From a virus: a DNA stretch of 46,432 bases. A model generated the notes under the pieces. It did no database searches. It was not told the DNA's origin and worked only from the letters and a program-made list of their open reading frames with translations. Below are positions 22,315 through 31,292 of the stretch, in pieces. Numbering within the stretch: the stretch's first letter is position 1; each line of letters begins with the position of its first letter. The stretch spans positions 1 through 46,432 of the IMG/VR virus record IMGVR_UViG_3300038455_000038. One strand, 5' to 3'. The translations under genes and the position numbers were made by a program.

Positions 22315-23370
22315 ATGAGCGCTGCCATCCTGTGCGAACAGGTTGAACTGATCGAGAATACTATCAACCGCGACTCCCGCGAGGTCGAAGTAGTGCTGAT
22401 CCGCCCCGGCTGGTCGGCCAATGGGCGCTACTATCCTCCGGCAGTCCTGGCGAAAGCGGCGGCGTTGTATGAGAATTCGCGGGCGTTTGCCAACCACCCC
22501 ACGCCGGAACAAGTACGCCGGGGCGAAAGTCGCGACGTGCGCGATCTGAGTGGGCGGTACTACAACGTGCGCGTGGGAGAAGCGGGCGAACTGCGAGGCA
22601 CGCGCAAAGTCTATGACAACCCGACCGGGAACGCGGTATGGCCGTTGATTGTGGATGCGACCGAAAGCCGCCAGCCCGTGATCGGTCTCAGCATTAACGC
22701 CGTGGGCAAGACGGCCACGGGCAAAGACCCGGACGGCAAAGAAGGGATGATCGTCGAGGAAATCACCGCCGTGCATTCGGTGGACGACGTGATCAATCCC
22801 GCCGCCGGCGGTGGCTTTGAGCGACTGGTCGCTGACAGCAATGTGCTGGCTCAGGAAGTCGTCAACGCCATGACCTATGAGGAATTTATCGCCGCCCGAC
22901 CTGACTTTGTGGAGACGATCCGTGAGCAGCAAAAGCGGGTTCGTCAGGATGAAGCGGTACGCGCGGCGTATGAAGCACGGGATCAGGCGCAAGCCGCCCT
23001 GGTCGAAGCGAAAGAACGGATCGTCACTTTGGAACAGTTGATAGAAGACCACCGGGCGGCCCATGACCAACAGGCCCGCGCCGCCGCGCTGGACACGGCT
23101 CTCAACGATGCCACGATCCCCCCGTTATGGAAAGCGGATTTGCGCGCGCAACTGGAAAGCGCCCCGGCGGATCAATGGACCGCGATCATTGACCGTGAAA
23201 AGCGCAAGGCGGCGGCGATCCAATCCACCCAACCCGTCCCCGTGACCGGCGCACCTGTTCAACAGGCGCAACCCGTCCGGGTCATTGAGCATCAAGCGGC
23301 GGTGTTGGATATGGAAAAGATCGACACGCCCGAAAAGTTGAAGCGCGAATTAGAAATTCGAGGAATATAG
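22315..23370 (+). CDS. Capsid maturation protease with C-terminal scaffold-like segment
   Basis: A 351-aa protein. Residues 1-190 match phage prohead protease folds: SANGRYYPPAVLAKA, FANHPT with H61, and PVIGLSINAVG with S126 are the probable catalytic His and Ser. Residues about 200-265 are a long coiled coil (REQQKRVRQDEAVRAAYEAR), typical of an internal scaffold fused to the protease. The tail is Gln/Pro/Val-rich. It precedes the decoration and major capsid genes, as in HK97-like phages. AAAGGA lies before the ATG. Confidence 0.8.
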   Translation: MSAAILCEQVELIENTINRDSREVEVVLIRPGWSANGRYYPPAVLAKAAALYENSRAFANHPTPEQVRRGESRDVRDLSGRYYNVRVGEAGELRGTRKVYDNPTGNAVWPLIVDATESRQPVIGLSINAVGKTATGKDPDGKEGMIVEEITAVHSVDDVINPAAGGGFERLVADSNVLAQEVVNAMTYEEFIAARPDFVETIREQQKRVRQDEAVRAAYEARDQAQAALVEAKERIVTLEQLIEDHRAAHDQQARAAALDTALNDATIPPLWKADLRAQLESAPADQWTAIIDREKRKAAAIQSTQPVPVTGAPVQQAQPVRVIEHQAAVLDMEKIDTPEKLKRELEIRGI

Positions 23371-23372
23371 TA

Positions 23373-23906
23373 ATGGCAGTTACCGCTAAGAACGCAGTCA
23401 GCGCCATCCTGGTACGCGACGATCTGTACGTGGTCGTGGATGCGTCCGGTACGGCGTTTGAAGTCAATCCCGGCGATTATGTGGCGTTTTCGGGCTTTTA
23501 TGCCGTCGCCGCGAATACCGGGGTCGCAGGATGGAAGGCCAGCGGCATTGGTATCGCCCTGGACCGCAATCCGGTCTATGATCAGGCCGGTCGCTGTGTT
23601 GTCAACTCGTCGCTGTTGGTTGCGACACATGGTATTTTCCGTGTTTCGGCCTGCTTCAGTGGGCAACCGCTGTTTGGTACGATTGTCAGCCCTGTGACGA
23701 CCGGATCGGGCGTTAATGCGCCGTCGGGTGTCACGGGCGTGGGGGCTACCTGGAATACGGGCGCTCCCCTGCTGCACTCTGGCGCAACCGCCGCCGCCGC
23801 CGCTCAAAATGGGGTTGCGCAGGTGATCAATTACTTCAACTCCGGCCCGGCGGGCACGGGGCAGCTTGACATCCGTCTCTGGCCGCGCACGTCTGACTTC
23901 TTCTAG
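23373..23906 (+). CDS. Putative head decoration protein
   Basis: A 177-aa, Gly/Ala/Val-rich, beta-dominated protein (FEVNPGDYVAFSGFYAVAANTGVAGW...GIALDRNPV). It sits between protease/scaffold and major capsid, the usual place for a capsid-stabilising cement or DUF2190-like protein, and its beta-barrel rhythm fits. The assignment is from composition and position. Confidence 0.6.
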   Translation: MAVTAKNAVSAILVRDDLYVVVDASGTAFEVNPGDYVAFSGFYAVAANTGVAGWKASGIGIALDRNPVYDQAGRCVVNSSLLVATHGIFRVSACFSGQPLFGTIVSPVTTGSGVNAPSGVTGVGATWNTGAPLLHSGATAAAAAQNGVAQVINYFNSGPAGTGQLDIRLWPRTSDFF

Positions 23907-23917
23907 GAGCTATCGCC

Positions 23918-25054
23918 ATGTCTGATAATGTACTTTCACTTGAGGCGATTGACTCCCTGGTTAAGCAAGCCAGACAATCGCAGGTTTACGAACTGGAATG
24001 GAACGGGGAAGGTAATCCCGTTCGCATCAAACCCGCTAACCTCCAACCGGGACGGCAGTCTCTGTCTGAGAACCTGATCCCCTATCCCCGTGATCGGCAC
24101 GGGCATCTGACCGCCAACCCTGATCTGGCCGTCTTGCAAGAATCGAGCGGTGCGGGATCGATTGCGAATTTCCCCGATTTGCTGCGCCAGGGCGTGATGT
24201 TTGACGTTTTCTCTGGCTACAACGAAGCGCCGGTCGTCTGGCCACAGTTGGTGAACGAAGTCGGCTCGAATAAACCGCAAGAGGAATATTTGCGGGACGC
24301 GGGTATTGGATTGCTCCCTATCGTGACCGAGGGCAAGCCTTACCCAGAAGCGGCACTGAACCTGGATGACGGCGTAATCATCAAGAACAATAAATACGGG
24401 ATGATTGTTCCCGTGACTGAAGAAATGCGCCGTTTCGACCAGTTGGGCAAAGTCCGCGACATCGCCAATCTGCTGGGCCGCGCCGCGCGTCTGACCGAAG
24501 AGCAGGCCGTCATGAATGTTCTGACCACTACCGGGAATTACACCCGCACAGTGGCAGCAGGTGATAACACGACAGGCAGTAACACGGTGGGAACAGCCTT
24601 CAACGCTGCGAACTTCATCATTGCCTGGAATACGCTTACCACCATGATGGATCGCAAAACTCAGCAGATTATCGGTGTGCAACCCGATACGTTGATCTGT
24701 GCCCCCAGTGTGTGGTTTGTCGCCAAAATGCTCTTACAATCCCCCTCTCTGGTGCGCGCGGGCGGGAACACGACCGCCGAAGTGTACGGCACGGGCGAAA
24801 TGAATCCGCTCAGTATCGTCAAGCGGATCGTAGTGTCACCCTATTACGGTGCGGCCTCTGCCTATGCGTGGGGCTTGCTCGAAAGCAACCGGGCGCTTAA
24901 ATTCCAGCGCGTCGATCCGGTCCAGGTCCTGCCGCCGGAATACGGTTACACGGACGATACCTGGAAGTACCGGGTACGCACATGGTTTGGCGTTGGCATG
25001 AAGGATGATCGGTTCGCTTTCTACAACACCGGTTCGGCTCCGACGGTTGTTTAA
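23918..25054 (+). CDS. Major capsid protein (HK97 fold)
   Basis: A 378-aa protein behind AGGAG. The N-terminal arm is about 80 residues, short of the full delta domain of HK97. The following stretches fit the HK97 fold: NKYGMIVPVTEEMRRFD as the spine-helix entry, ARLTEEQAVMNVL, the P-loop-like PDTLICAPSVWFVAKMLL, and a C-terminal RVRTWFGVGMKDDRFAFYN. Its position after protease and decoration genes, its length and its strong ribosome site all support the call. Confidence 0.85.
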   Translation: MSDNVLSLEAIDSLVKQARQSQVYELEWNGEGNPVRIKPANLQPGRQSLSENLIPYPRDRHGHLTANPDLAVLQESSGAGSIANFPDLLRQGVMFDVFSGYNEAPVVWPQLVNEVGSNKPQEEYLRDAGIGLLPIVTEGKPYPEAALNLDDGVIIKNNKYGMIVPVTEEMRRFDQLGKVRDIANLLGRAARLTEEQAVMNVLTTTGNYTRTVAAGDNTTGSNTVGTAFNAANFIIAWNTLTTMMDRKTQQIIGVQPDTLICAPSVWFVAKMLLQSPSLVRAGGNTTAEVYGTGEMNPLSIVKRIVVSPYYGAASAYAWGLLESNRALKFQRVDPVQVLPPEYGYTDDTWKYRVRTWFGVGMKDDRFAFYNTGSAPTVV

Positions 25055-25066
25055 CGTTTAGGTAAA

Positions 25067-25097
25067 CTATGGGGGCGGGCTATCCTGCCCCCTATAG
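25067..25097 (+). other. Strong stem-loop after the major capsid gene
   Basis: CTATGGGGGC (25067-25076) pairs with GCCCCCTATAG (25087-25097) apart from one bulge. No T-run follows, and an AAAGGTG ribosome site comes next. Such a structure can stabilise the capsid mRNA 3' end or cause partial termination, adjusting capsid against connector levels. Confidence 0.5.
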
Positions 25098-25108
25098 AAA
25101 GGTGCATC

Positions 25109-25558
25109 ATGATTGACGCAGAGAACACCAAAAAAACGTTGGAATGGCTTAAGGGATTGTGCGAATTAGCCATCGAGGAATCGCGCAAGGGGAACACCAT
25201 CCCGGCCCACAAGTTGGGGAGCAGCCCCACAACGGCGTACTACTTTCATAATGTTCACGTGCTGCGGACCATAACCCCCGAACAGTGGGCACTGAATTAC
25301 GCCGCCGATCTTGAGGATATTGATAATCAACGCCAGTTCCAGGAACAGCAGATCGCGGCGGCTGAAAACACAGGGAAAATCAAACTGTTGGAAGATCAAA
25401 ACGCCGATCTGGTTGCCAAGCTGGACGAACTGACCAAACAATTCGCGGCGTTTGTGGCCGCACAGCCCAAACCACGCAAGACCAAACCCGCCCCGGCGGA
25501 AACTGAGGCAGAAGGCGACGAACCGCCCGCCGAACCCACCGGCGAGGGGGAACAATAA
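25109..25558 (+). CDS. Hypothetical coiled-coil protein after capsid
   Basis: A 149-aa protein. Helical throughout, with a coiled coil at about residues 70-115 (EEQ...KIKLLEDQNADLVAKLDELTKQFAAF) and a Lys/Pro/Glu-rich disordered C-terminus. It lies between capsid and connector genes. It may be a head-completion or assembly factor; not recognised. Confidence 0.55.
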   Translation: MIDAENTKKTLEWLKGLCELAIEESRKGNTIPAHKLGSSPTTAYYFHNVHVLRTITPEQWALNYAADLEDIDNQRQFQEQQIAAAENTGKIKLLEDQNADLVAKLDELTKQFAAFVAAQPKPRKTKPAPAETEAEGDEPPAEPTGEGEQ

Positions 25559-25559
25559 C

Positions 25560-26081
25560 ATGACTCTTTCGACCGCCCAGGCCGTGCGGTTGCGCATTCA
25601 AGATATTCCGGCGATCTTCGATAAACAACTCTCGTTCGATGGCACGGCAACGCAGTACGCGATTGGTTATCTCAATACAACCAGCGCCAGCGCATATGTC
25701 ACAGCGTCTGGCGGCGCGGCCTGGACTGCGACTGGCGCGACATTTGATACCTCTGGCTGGGTGGCATTTTCAGCCGTTCAGGCGGCGGGCGTGCCCTTCC
25801 GTGTACGCGGGGTGTATTCCGTCTTCAGCGACGAGGAGATCGGGCAGTTTACCGCCGTCGGGGGCAGTGTTGCCGGGGCCGCGCTTGAGGCCTGCCGGAC
25901 TCTGATGTTTGATGCCCTCAAGCGGGCCAGTTGGGCTGCGCCTGATGGCACGCGCTATGATGATACCCAGGCGCAAGGCCATCTGATGAAAATGCACGAC
26001 GCGCTTAAGGCCGAACTTGAACAAGACCAGATCGGGGACGGCGGCTATGTCAGTTGGTCTGAGGGACAGGGGGATTGGTAA
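25560..26081 (+). CDS. Putative head-tail connector protein
   Basis: A 173-aa protein. The start is ATG at 25560, two bases after the previous stop. The C-terminal half (EEIGQFTAVGG...ALEACRTLMFDALKRASW) resembles gp6/gp15-type head-tail adaptors, helical bundles that begin with ordered 'l...l.' helices. The first 95 residues are beta-rich. Position supports a neck role; family assignment is uncertain. Confidence 0.5.
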   Translation: MTLSTAQAVRLRIQDIPAIFDKQLSFDGTATQYAIGYLNTTSASAYVTASGGAAWTATGATFDTSGWVAFSAVQAAGVPFRVRGVYSVFSDEEIGQFTAVGGSVAGAALEACRTLMFDALKRASWAAPDGTRYDDTQAQGHLMKMHDALKAELEQDQIGDGGYVSWSEGQGDW

Positions 26082-26482
26082 TGTCCTATCGAGGACCCTC
26101 CAATACCGGACGTATAATGTCCCAATTTGAGGACATCGTACAAAACGCCGGGGAGTCTGTGATCTGGCGGCAGTATGCCAGCGCCGTTACCGCTTCGACC
26201 AGCGCCTATTTTGCAGGCGGTGGTGTCACGGCATATTATCGCGAATCTACGATCACGGGACTGATGCACGCCCCGCGCACGCCTTATGATCTGGCACAAT
26301 TTCCGGGCGGCGAAATGGTGGACGGCGATACATTCATCAGCACTGTACAACCACTGGGCAAACAAGATATAATAGTATGGCGCGGCGCGAATTACCGCGT
26401 GTGGAGTAACGCCATTCCGACCCACTTAGGCGGGCGGTTGTGGTGGAGATCGATTATCCGTTACGGCGACGTAACGGGGTAG
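26081..26482 (+). CDS. Putative head-tail joining protein
   Basis: A 133-aa beta-rich protein, coupled by TAATG to the gene before it. The ending PLGKQDIIVWRGANYRVWSN resembles phage head closure proteins, small barrels that end with a hydrophobic 'd.i...g..y.V..' stretch. The position between connector and tail genes fits. Confidence 0.55.
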   Translation: MSYRGPSNTGRIMSQFEDIVQNAGESVIWRQYASAVTASTSAYFAGGGVTAYYRESTITGLMHAPRTPYDLAQFPGGEMVDGDTFISTVQPLGKQDIIVWRGANYRVWSNAIPTHLGGRLWWRSIIRYGDVTG

Positions 26483-26508
26483 AGCGCAAGCTAGAAAGCT
26501 TAAAGGAG

Positions 26509-26913
26509 ATGTCAACATTAAAATCATGGTTCAATTCTCTTCGTGGCACTGATGAACCGCCAGAACCGCAACCGCAATTTGTAAGAAACCTTTCTGCGCC
26601 AGTTACTGCCAGCGGCCTGAATCCCGCACCTATTTCTCGTGAATTTTATTATGCATCTTATGGTAGCCCGACAGCCTCCGGTTTGCCACCGACTTCTAAC
26701 CCAAGTTCCAAACCCTGCTTGACTTCCCATAATCCCCTGACCCTTACGGGCATCGCTACGATTGGATACAATGAGGGTTCTTGTGTCTGGTTATCCGATC
26801 TGAATTTGGCACAGGCCATCATTGATGCTTTCTTCGCCAATTTCGATTATGACTACAGAGAGCACAAGACCGGCGTCCAATTTAAAATCACTGTTGAGGT
26901 GATTGATCCATGA
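26509..26913 (+). CDS. Hypothetical protein of the neck region
   Basis: A 134-aa protein with a Pro/Ser/Thr-rich first 75 residues and an ordered, acidic C-terminus (DLNLAQAIIDAFFANFDYDYREH). The start is unclear: AAAGGAG lies directly against ATG 26509, which is too close for normal initiation. An upstream GTG at 26440, which would overlap the preceding gene, is the alternative. The gene is A/T-richer than its neighbours. Confidence 0.5.
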   Translation: MSTLKSWFNSLRGTDEPPEPQPQFVRNLSAPVTASGLNPAPISREFYYASYGSPTASGLPPTSNPSSKPCLTSHNPLTLTGIATIGYNEGSCVWLSDLNLAQAIIDAFFANFDYDYREHKTGVQFKITVEVIDP

Positions 26914-27011
26914 AAGCTTGCAATCTGGGTTGCGCGCTATTGTTGGGCGTCCTGGCGGGATGCGCCGTGGTATCCTTTTTCGTGTACCTTGTGTTCGCCT
27001 ATCCGGTTTAG
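26910..27011 (+). CDS. 33-aa membrane peptide with lipobox-like motif
   Basis: The gene starts in an ATGA overlap with the previous stop. It encodes MKACNLGCALLLGVLAGC and a hydrophobic remainder ending FVYLVFAYPV. LAGC resembles a lipoprotein signal-peptidase box, but almost nothing would remain after processing, so a single-span membrane peptide is likelier. Spacing and hydrophobicity support it; function unknown. Confidence 0.45.
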   Translation: MKACNLGCALLLGVLAGCAVVSFFVYLVFAYPV

Positions 27012-27017
27012 TAGAAA

Positions 27018-28193
27018 GTGACGCTTGTGAATAACCCGATCAAAGTTCTCATTTTTGGCGACGTAGCAGTACCGACCGGCTTTGGGCGTATCGGGGCCGC
27101 CATTGGCAAATATCTCGTGGCACATGGCTATCAGGTTCTGGGAGCGTGCATCCAATATGATGGCCTGCTGCCCCCGCCTACGGGCGTCCCTTTCTTTGTG
27201 GCATCGCTGGCGGGCAAGGATCACGGACAAGCCATTAACGGAATTTACAACGCCTTCAGGCCGGATGTCGTGCTGAGTTTGCAAGACTTCCCCTACCACC
27301 TCATGTTGCACGAGGCCACCGGGATCGACTGGTCGACGACGGCGCATGTGGTGATCACTCCGATAGACGGCGCTCCTGTTGCTCCTGAATGGCTGTCCAG
27401 CGCCAAAACATATGACAGCCTGTTTACCATCTCGGAGTTTGGGGTTACAACCTTACGTGAAGCCGGACAGCGCGCGCTGCTGTGCCCGCCGGGCGTTGAC
27501 GCAACCGAATTTCGCCCGCTTCCATCTGAGGAACGCGCCGCACTGCGAGCCAAGTTGGACATACCCACTGATGGGTATGTGGTAGGCGTTATGGCAATGA
27601 ACCAGGGGCGTAAGGACTTCCCCGCCATGCTGTCTGGGTTCGGGATTGCCTTTAAGGACGTACCCAACGCTTACCTCTATCTCGATTGCGATGATCGCAG
27701 TCCGGCGGGGTGGTGGCAATCATCCTGGTTATTCCCCCAGATTGGAATTGATCCCGCACGAGTGCGATTCCGAGAGGCGGCGATCCGCTCCGGGGTGATC
27801 AGTCTCAATGAGCGCTATAACCTGTTGGATCAACACATGGTGATTTCCATGCGGGAGGGGTTCGGCTTGCCCCACATTGAAGCACTGGCAGCCGGCGTTC
27901 CCACCTGTTCAACCCTCTATTGCAGCGGGCCGGAAGTGACCCAGGACGGTACGGTTGGATTGCTAGTCAAGGCCGAACCTTTCCGCCCATCCACCTGGGG
28001 CGGGGCAATGGATTGGAACGCCGATATAGTCGATCTGGCAGCCAAACTTCGTTGGGCCTACGAACATCCCGCCGAACGCGCGGTAATGCGTGAGCGCGGA
28101 TTGGAATATGCCAAGTCACGTACCTGGGAGAAAGCAACAGCGGTTGTAGAGCAGGAAATCAGGGCCGTGCTAGAGAAGAGGGGCAAGAAATGA
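27018..28193 (+). CDS. Glycosyltransferase, GT4-like (GT-B fold)
   Basis: A 391-aa protein. The N-terminal Rossmann part has VLIFGDVAVPTGFGRIGAAI (a 'tGfg' donor-side loop). The C-terminal part has MREGFGLPHIEALAAGVPT, the GT4 'E.fGlp..EAlA.G.P' signature with its EX7E-type glutamates, and HPAERAVMRERGLEYAKSRTWEKA at the end. It would move a sugar from a nucleotide-sugar to an acceptor. It is the first gene of a four-enzyme cassette inside the virion cluster. GTG start at 27018; GTG at 27027 also possible. Confidence 0.85.
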   Translation: MTLVNNPIKVLIFGDVAVPTGFGRIGAAIGKYLVAHGYQVLGACIQYDGLLPPPTGVPFFVASLAGKDHGQAINGIYNAFRPDVVLSLQDFPYHLMLHEATGIDWSTTAHVVITPIDGAPVAPEWLSSAKTYDSLFTISEFGVTTLREAGQRALLCPPGVDATEFRPLPSEERAALRAKLDIPTDGYVVGVMAMNQGRKDFPAMLSGFGIAFKDVPNAYLYLDCDDRSPAGWWQSSWLFPQIGIDPARVRFREAAIRSGVISLNERYNLLDQHMVISMREGFGLPHIEALAAGVPTCSTLYCSGPEVTQDGTVGLLVKAEPFRPSTWGGAMDWNADIVDLAAKLRWAYEHPAERAVMRERGLEYAKSRTWEKATAVVEQEIRAVLEKRGKK

Positions 28194-28420
28194 CGCAATT
28201 CCATGCAGTGAAATGCGATCAATGTGGACAGGAGATGACACAACAATACAATTGGAAGACTGAAACCTATCTAATCCCTGATAATTGGATGACAATACAG
28301 TATGCTATTCCTAGCGGCGATCCGACAGCGTCGGTCTATCCCACTATTTACACTCGCGATTTTTGTTCGCTGTTCTGCCGGGACGAATGGGAAAAGAATC
28401 ATCGCAAGGTGACACGATGA
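28190..28420 (+). CDS. Small zinc-binding protein within the glycosylation cassette
   Basis: A 76-aa protein with CDQCG at residues 9-13 and CSLFC at about 59-63, forming one zinc knuckle pair. Between them is a Tyr/Pro-rich stretch. It overlaps both neighbouring glycosyltransferase genes by 4 bases, so it is translated with them. Function unknown. Confidence 0.55.
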   Translation: MTQFHAVKCDQCGQEMTQQYNWKTETYLIPDNWMTIQYAIPSGDPTASVYPTIYTRDFCSLFCRDEWEKNHRKVTR

Positions 28421-29184
28421 CCCTCCTGAGCGTTATCATCCCCGCCTATAACTGTCTGGCTGATGTGCTGCGGTGCAAGATGTCTCTTGAGCGCTACCGC
28501 TTCAATACTGACCGTGACGTCACTGAAGTGTTGATTCAGGATGACGCCAGCCCGGACTATGACGGCCCGGAGTTGTTCGGCATTTGCTGTCAACGCAACC
28601 CGGTAAATCTGGGGTTCCCTGGCAATTGCAACGCAGGGGCACGCCGCGCCTATGGAAACATTCTTCTATTTTTGAATCAGGATTGTTTAGCGCTAACCCC
28701 CAACTTCGACCGGGTGATCTGCGACTTCTTTGACGGCGATCCTGAAGTGGGGATCGTTGGTCCTACGCTGCTGTTTCCTGATGGCCGCGTACAAAGCGTG
28801 GGGGGCAGGTTCGATCTGAAGTGTCAGCCCTACCATGAATTCCTGGGAGCGTCTAACCTGGACTGGGAACCCATCAGCGTGCCCCGCCGCATGTCCTGGG
28901 TTACGGGGGCGGCGCTGGCGATCCGTCGTGAGTTGTGGGAGAAATTAGGAGGCTTCGATTTTGAATACGGTCGGGGCTACTTCGAAGATGCTGATTTATG
29001 TATCCGCGCCCAACTTCTAGGCGCGCAAGTCTGGCACCTGCCCACTGTGCGATTTCAGCACCGGGTAGGTAGCACCGGCGGTAATCCTCATTTCTCGCAG
29101 AATGCACAACTGTTTAAACGACGTTGGGTCGATACGGGCGTGCTTCTGCCGGATGTGCAGGCGGTGAAAGAGAGATTCTGGTAA
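28417..29184 (+). CDS. Glycosyltransferase family 2 (GT-A fold)
   Basis: A 255-aa protein. It opens with LLSVIIPAYNCLADVLRCKM, the GT2 'sviIp.yn' signature. VLIQDDASPD follows, then NLGFPGNCNAG and ILLFLNQDC as the DXD-equivalent. RRMSWVTGAALAIRRELWE, then FEDADLC ('W.tGa.l..rr' and the catalytic 'ED.Dl') mark the acceptor side. It is a complete, inverting-type transferase close to rhamnosyltransferase relatives. The start at 28417 overlaps the previous stop (ATGA). Confidence 0.9.
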   Translation: MTLLSVIIPAYNCLADVLRCKMSLERYRFNTDRDVTEVLIQDDASPDYDGPELFGICCQRNPVNLGFPGNCNAGARRAYGNILLFLNQDCLALTPNFDRVICDFFDGDPEVGIVGPTLLFPDGRVQSVGGRFDLKCQPYHEFLGASNLDWEPISVPRRMSWVTGAALAIRRELWEKLGGFDFEYGRGYFEDADLCIRAQLLGAQVWHLPTVRFQHRVGSTGGNPHFSQNAQLFKRRWVDTGVLLPDVQAVKERFW

Positions 29185-30095
29185 TGCGTATTCTCTTGAT
29201 TTACATTCATTACCCCTTGTCCAGCGGGCGATATTGCTCTGAAGCGCTCATTCGCATGGGCCACGACGTGCGCCACATTGGACCCTGTACCGGGCGTGAT
29301 ATTTGGGGAATCCAGGTGGATGAACAATACGTCTGGTTGCCTACCGAGATTGAGGACGGATGGATACCCGAACTGGTTATCCTTATGGACAGCGCGATTC
29401 AATTAGAAGGAAAGTTGCGCCACTTGTGGCGCTGCCCTCTAGTCGTCTACGGGGTCGATAACCATGTGCGCGATTACCATCAGTTCGATGGCATTGCGGA
29501 TCATTTCTTTCTGGGTCATGGTCATGGATTGCGCATAGGTGAACCCAATGTAACGTGGCTCCCTTGTGGCTACGATCCCGCCACCTTCACCCCCGGTCCG
29601 GCATGGAGCGAACGACCCACCGATTGGGCTATGATCGGTGTCAATTACGGACAGCGGAACGAACTAATCGGCCCATTGCTGAGTGTCAAGCAAGGCATCC
29701 GGGCCGCCTACGGGACGGGGTTGTTGTATGACGAGTATGCACAAGTCTACCAGGACAGCAAACTCTCCATCGTGCGCAGCGCGGCGGGTGATGTAGCCCA
29801 GCGAGTCTGGGAAACGGCGGCAATGGGCTGTCTGGTCGTGATGGATGAGTGTCCAGATTGCGCCGTCCTGGGATTGGTGGACGGCGAAAACTGCCTGATA
29901 TACCATTCCATTCAGGAGTGCGTTGATAAAGTACGTTGGACATTAACCCATCCCCACTTAGCAGAGGCAATGGCGCAGAATGGGCAGGAATGGGCGCAGT
30001 CGGGCACGTGGGACAACCGGTTACAGGTGATTATCGACTGGGCAGACTCCTTTGGAAAACCTGCCGACAAGCCGAGAAAGAAGAAAACTGAATGA
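29184..30095 (+). CDS. Glycosyltransferase, CgeB-like
   Basis: A 303-aa protein. It begins MRILLIYIHYPLSSGRYCSE, has LVVYGVDNHVRDYH and VTWLPCGYDPATFTP in the middle, and ends with a GT-B C-terminal pattern: SAAGDVAQRVWETAAMGCLVV, then DGENCLIYHSIQECVDKVRW. This resembles CgeB/spore-maturation-type glycosyltransferases ('R.fE..a.G.l.l.d...'). It is coupled to the GT2 gene by TAATG. Confidence 0.75.
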   Translation: MRILLIYIHYPLSSGRYCSEALIRMGHDVRHIGPCTGRDIWGIQVDEQYVWLPTEIEDGWIPELVILMDSAIQLEGKLRHLWRCPLVVYGVDNHVRDYHQFDGIADHFFLGHGHGLRIGEPNVTWLPCGYDPATFTPGPAWSERPTDWAMIGVNYGQRNELIGPLLSVKQGIRAAYGTGLLYDEYAQVYQDSKLSIVRSAAGDVAQRVWETAAMGCLVVMDECPDCAVLGLVDGENCLIYHSIQECVDKVRWTLTHPHLAEAMAQNGQEWAQSGTWDNRLQVIIDWADSFGKPADKPRKKKTE

Positions 30096-30877
30096 GGGGC
30101 GCACATCTGGGATGTGGAACCGTGATTTTACCCGGTGACAAACTGCCGGAGTCCTACCAGTTATTGCCATCTCATATCCTCTCGGACCCGGCCATTACAT
30201 GGGATAATGTAGATCGTAATCCCCAACCCGGCGTCAGTAAGTTGATCGACTTATTCAATTATCCCTGGGTAGGGCTGGATGACAACGCCTATGATTACGC
30301 GGTTTGTTCCCATCTGGTGGAACACATTCCACATGATCAGAACCATAACGGTGTGATCTCTCAGATGCACCCGGATTATCAAGACGGCTGGTTTGCTTTC
30401 TTTTCGGAAGCGTGGCGCATCTTGAAACCGGGGGGTAAACTCCTGCTGGCTATGCCCTACGCCTGGTCGAACAGCGGAATCAGCGATCCCACCCACACCC
30501 GCTATGCCACCATCGCTACGATGGCCTATTTCAACAACGCCGATGGTGATAAGTCCAGTTTTGCCTACAAAATGGGATCGCTGTGGGAACCGATCAACTT
30601 TGAACAGGATGTGATGTTTCACCCGCACATTTTGGCTCAGCAGGCTTTTCGGCGTCAACTCAACGTCCGAGAGGCAATGGACCTGTGGCTCTCGGCAGGC
30701 ACACATACGGGCATCAAGTCCGAATGGTATGACATGCTCGATATGAAAGAAGAGTGGACGCTCGAATTCCGCACAATATATTATTCATTCGTGTGGATGT
30801 CGGCTCAGACCAATCTTAACATGATCCCGGATTTTAGTATCGTGATGACGGCGAAGAAAGATGCAGATCAAGGTTAG
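30092..30877 (+). CDS. SAM-dependent methyltransferase (class I)
   Basis: A 261-aa protein. Motif I is AHLGCGTVILPG at the very N-terminus, WDNVDRNPQPGV holds the acidic motif II, and YDYAVCSHLVEHIP and EAWRILKPGGKLLLAMPY are motifs IV-VI. This arrangement is typical of glycan- or small-molecule-modifying methyltransferases found with glycosyltransferases. It could cap the added sugar. It overlaps the gp10-like tail gene by 17 bases, so the cassette is fused into the late operon. Confidence 0.82.
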   Translation: MRGAHLGCGTVILPGDKLPESYQLLPSHILSDPAITWDNVDRNPQPGVSKLIDLFNYPWVGLDDNAYDYAVCSHLVEHIPHDQNHNGVISQMHPDYQDGWFAFFSEAWRILKPGGKLLLAMPYAWSNSGISDPTHTRYATIATMAYFNNADGDKSSFAYKMGSLWEPINFEQDVMFHPHILAQQAFRRQLNVREAMDLWLSAGTHTGIKSEWYDMLDMKEEWTLEFRTIYYSFVWMSAQTNLNMIPDFSIVMTAKKDADQG

Positions 30878-31292
30878 GTTTGCCGATCTCTCAGAAGAGA
30901 AGATACTGACCGCGCGTAAAGTGCAATTGTTGATCCGCCTGATCAAACAGCATGTGCGTGAGGTGTCTTTCGCGGTGGAGCGGCGGATCAAGCCTAGTAT
31001 GCCAGTGGATACCGGACGTGCGCGGGCCAGTTGGGGACATTGGACGCCACAGGATATACACCGCATCAGTATCAATAACCCGCCTAGCCCTGGGGACGCC
31101 CTGTGGACAGAAAAGGACGATGGATATACAATAGAGCAAGGATCGAATGTGGGTTATATCGCCAGTCTCAACGATGGCAGCAGCAAACAGGCCCCGGCGG
31201 GTTTTATTGACCGGGCTGAGGAAGCAGGGCAACAAGCGATTGATGCCAAAGTTGAGGAAGCGATAGCGCGTTTCGCACGAGATGACTCATGA
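30861..31292 (+). CDS. HK97 gp10-like tail completion protein
   Basis: A 143-aa protein. An N-terminal helix pair precedes KPSMPVDTGRARASWGHW, the hallmark 'P.dTG.lr.s' of the gp10 family. YIASLNDGSSKQAPAGFIDRA is its C-terminal 'y....e.G....qp.pf...a'. It joins the tail tube to the neck. It resumes the morphogenesis order interrupted by the glycosylation cassette. Confidence 0.8.
   Translation: MQIKVRFADLSEEKILTARKVQLLIRLIKQHVREVSFAVERRIKPSMPVDTGRARASWGHWTPQDIHRISINNPPSPGDALWTEKDDGYTIEQGSNVGYIASLNDGSSKQAPAGFIDRAEEAGQQAIDAKVEEAIARFARDDS

Noticed and set aside
22273-23070. 265-codon minus-strand open frame
   Set aside because: Opposite the protease/scaffold gene, whose motifs and coiled coil are clear. 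Its translation is His/Arg-rich without domains.
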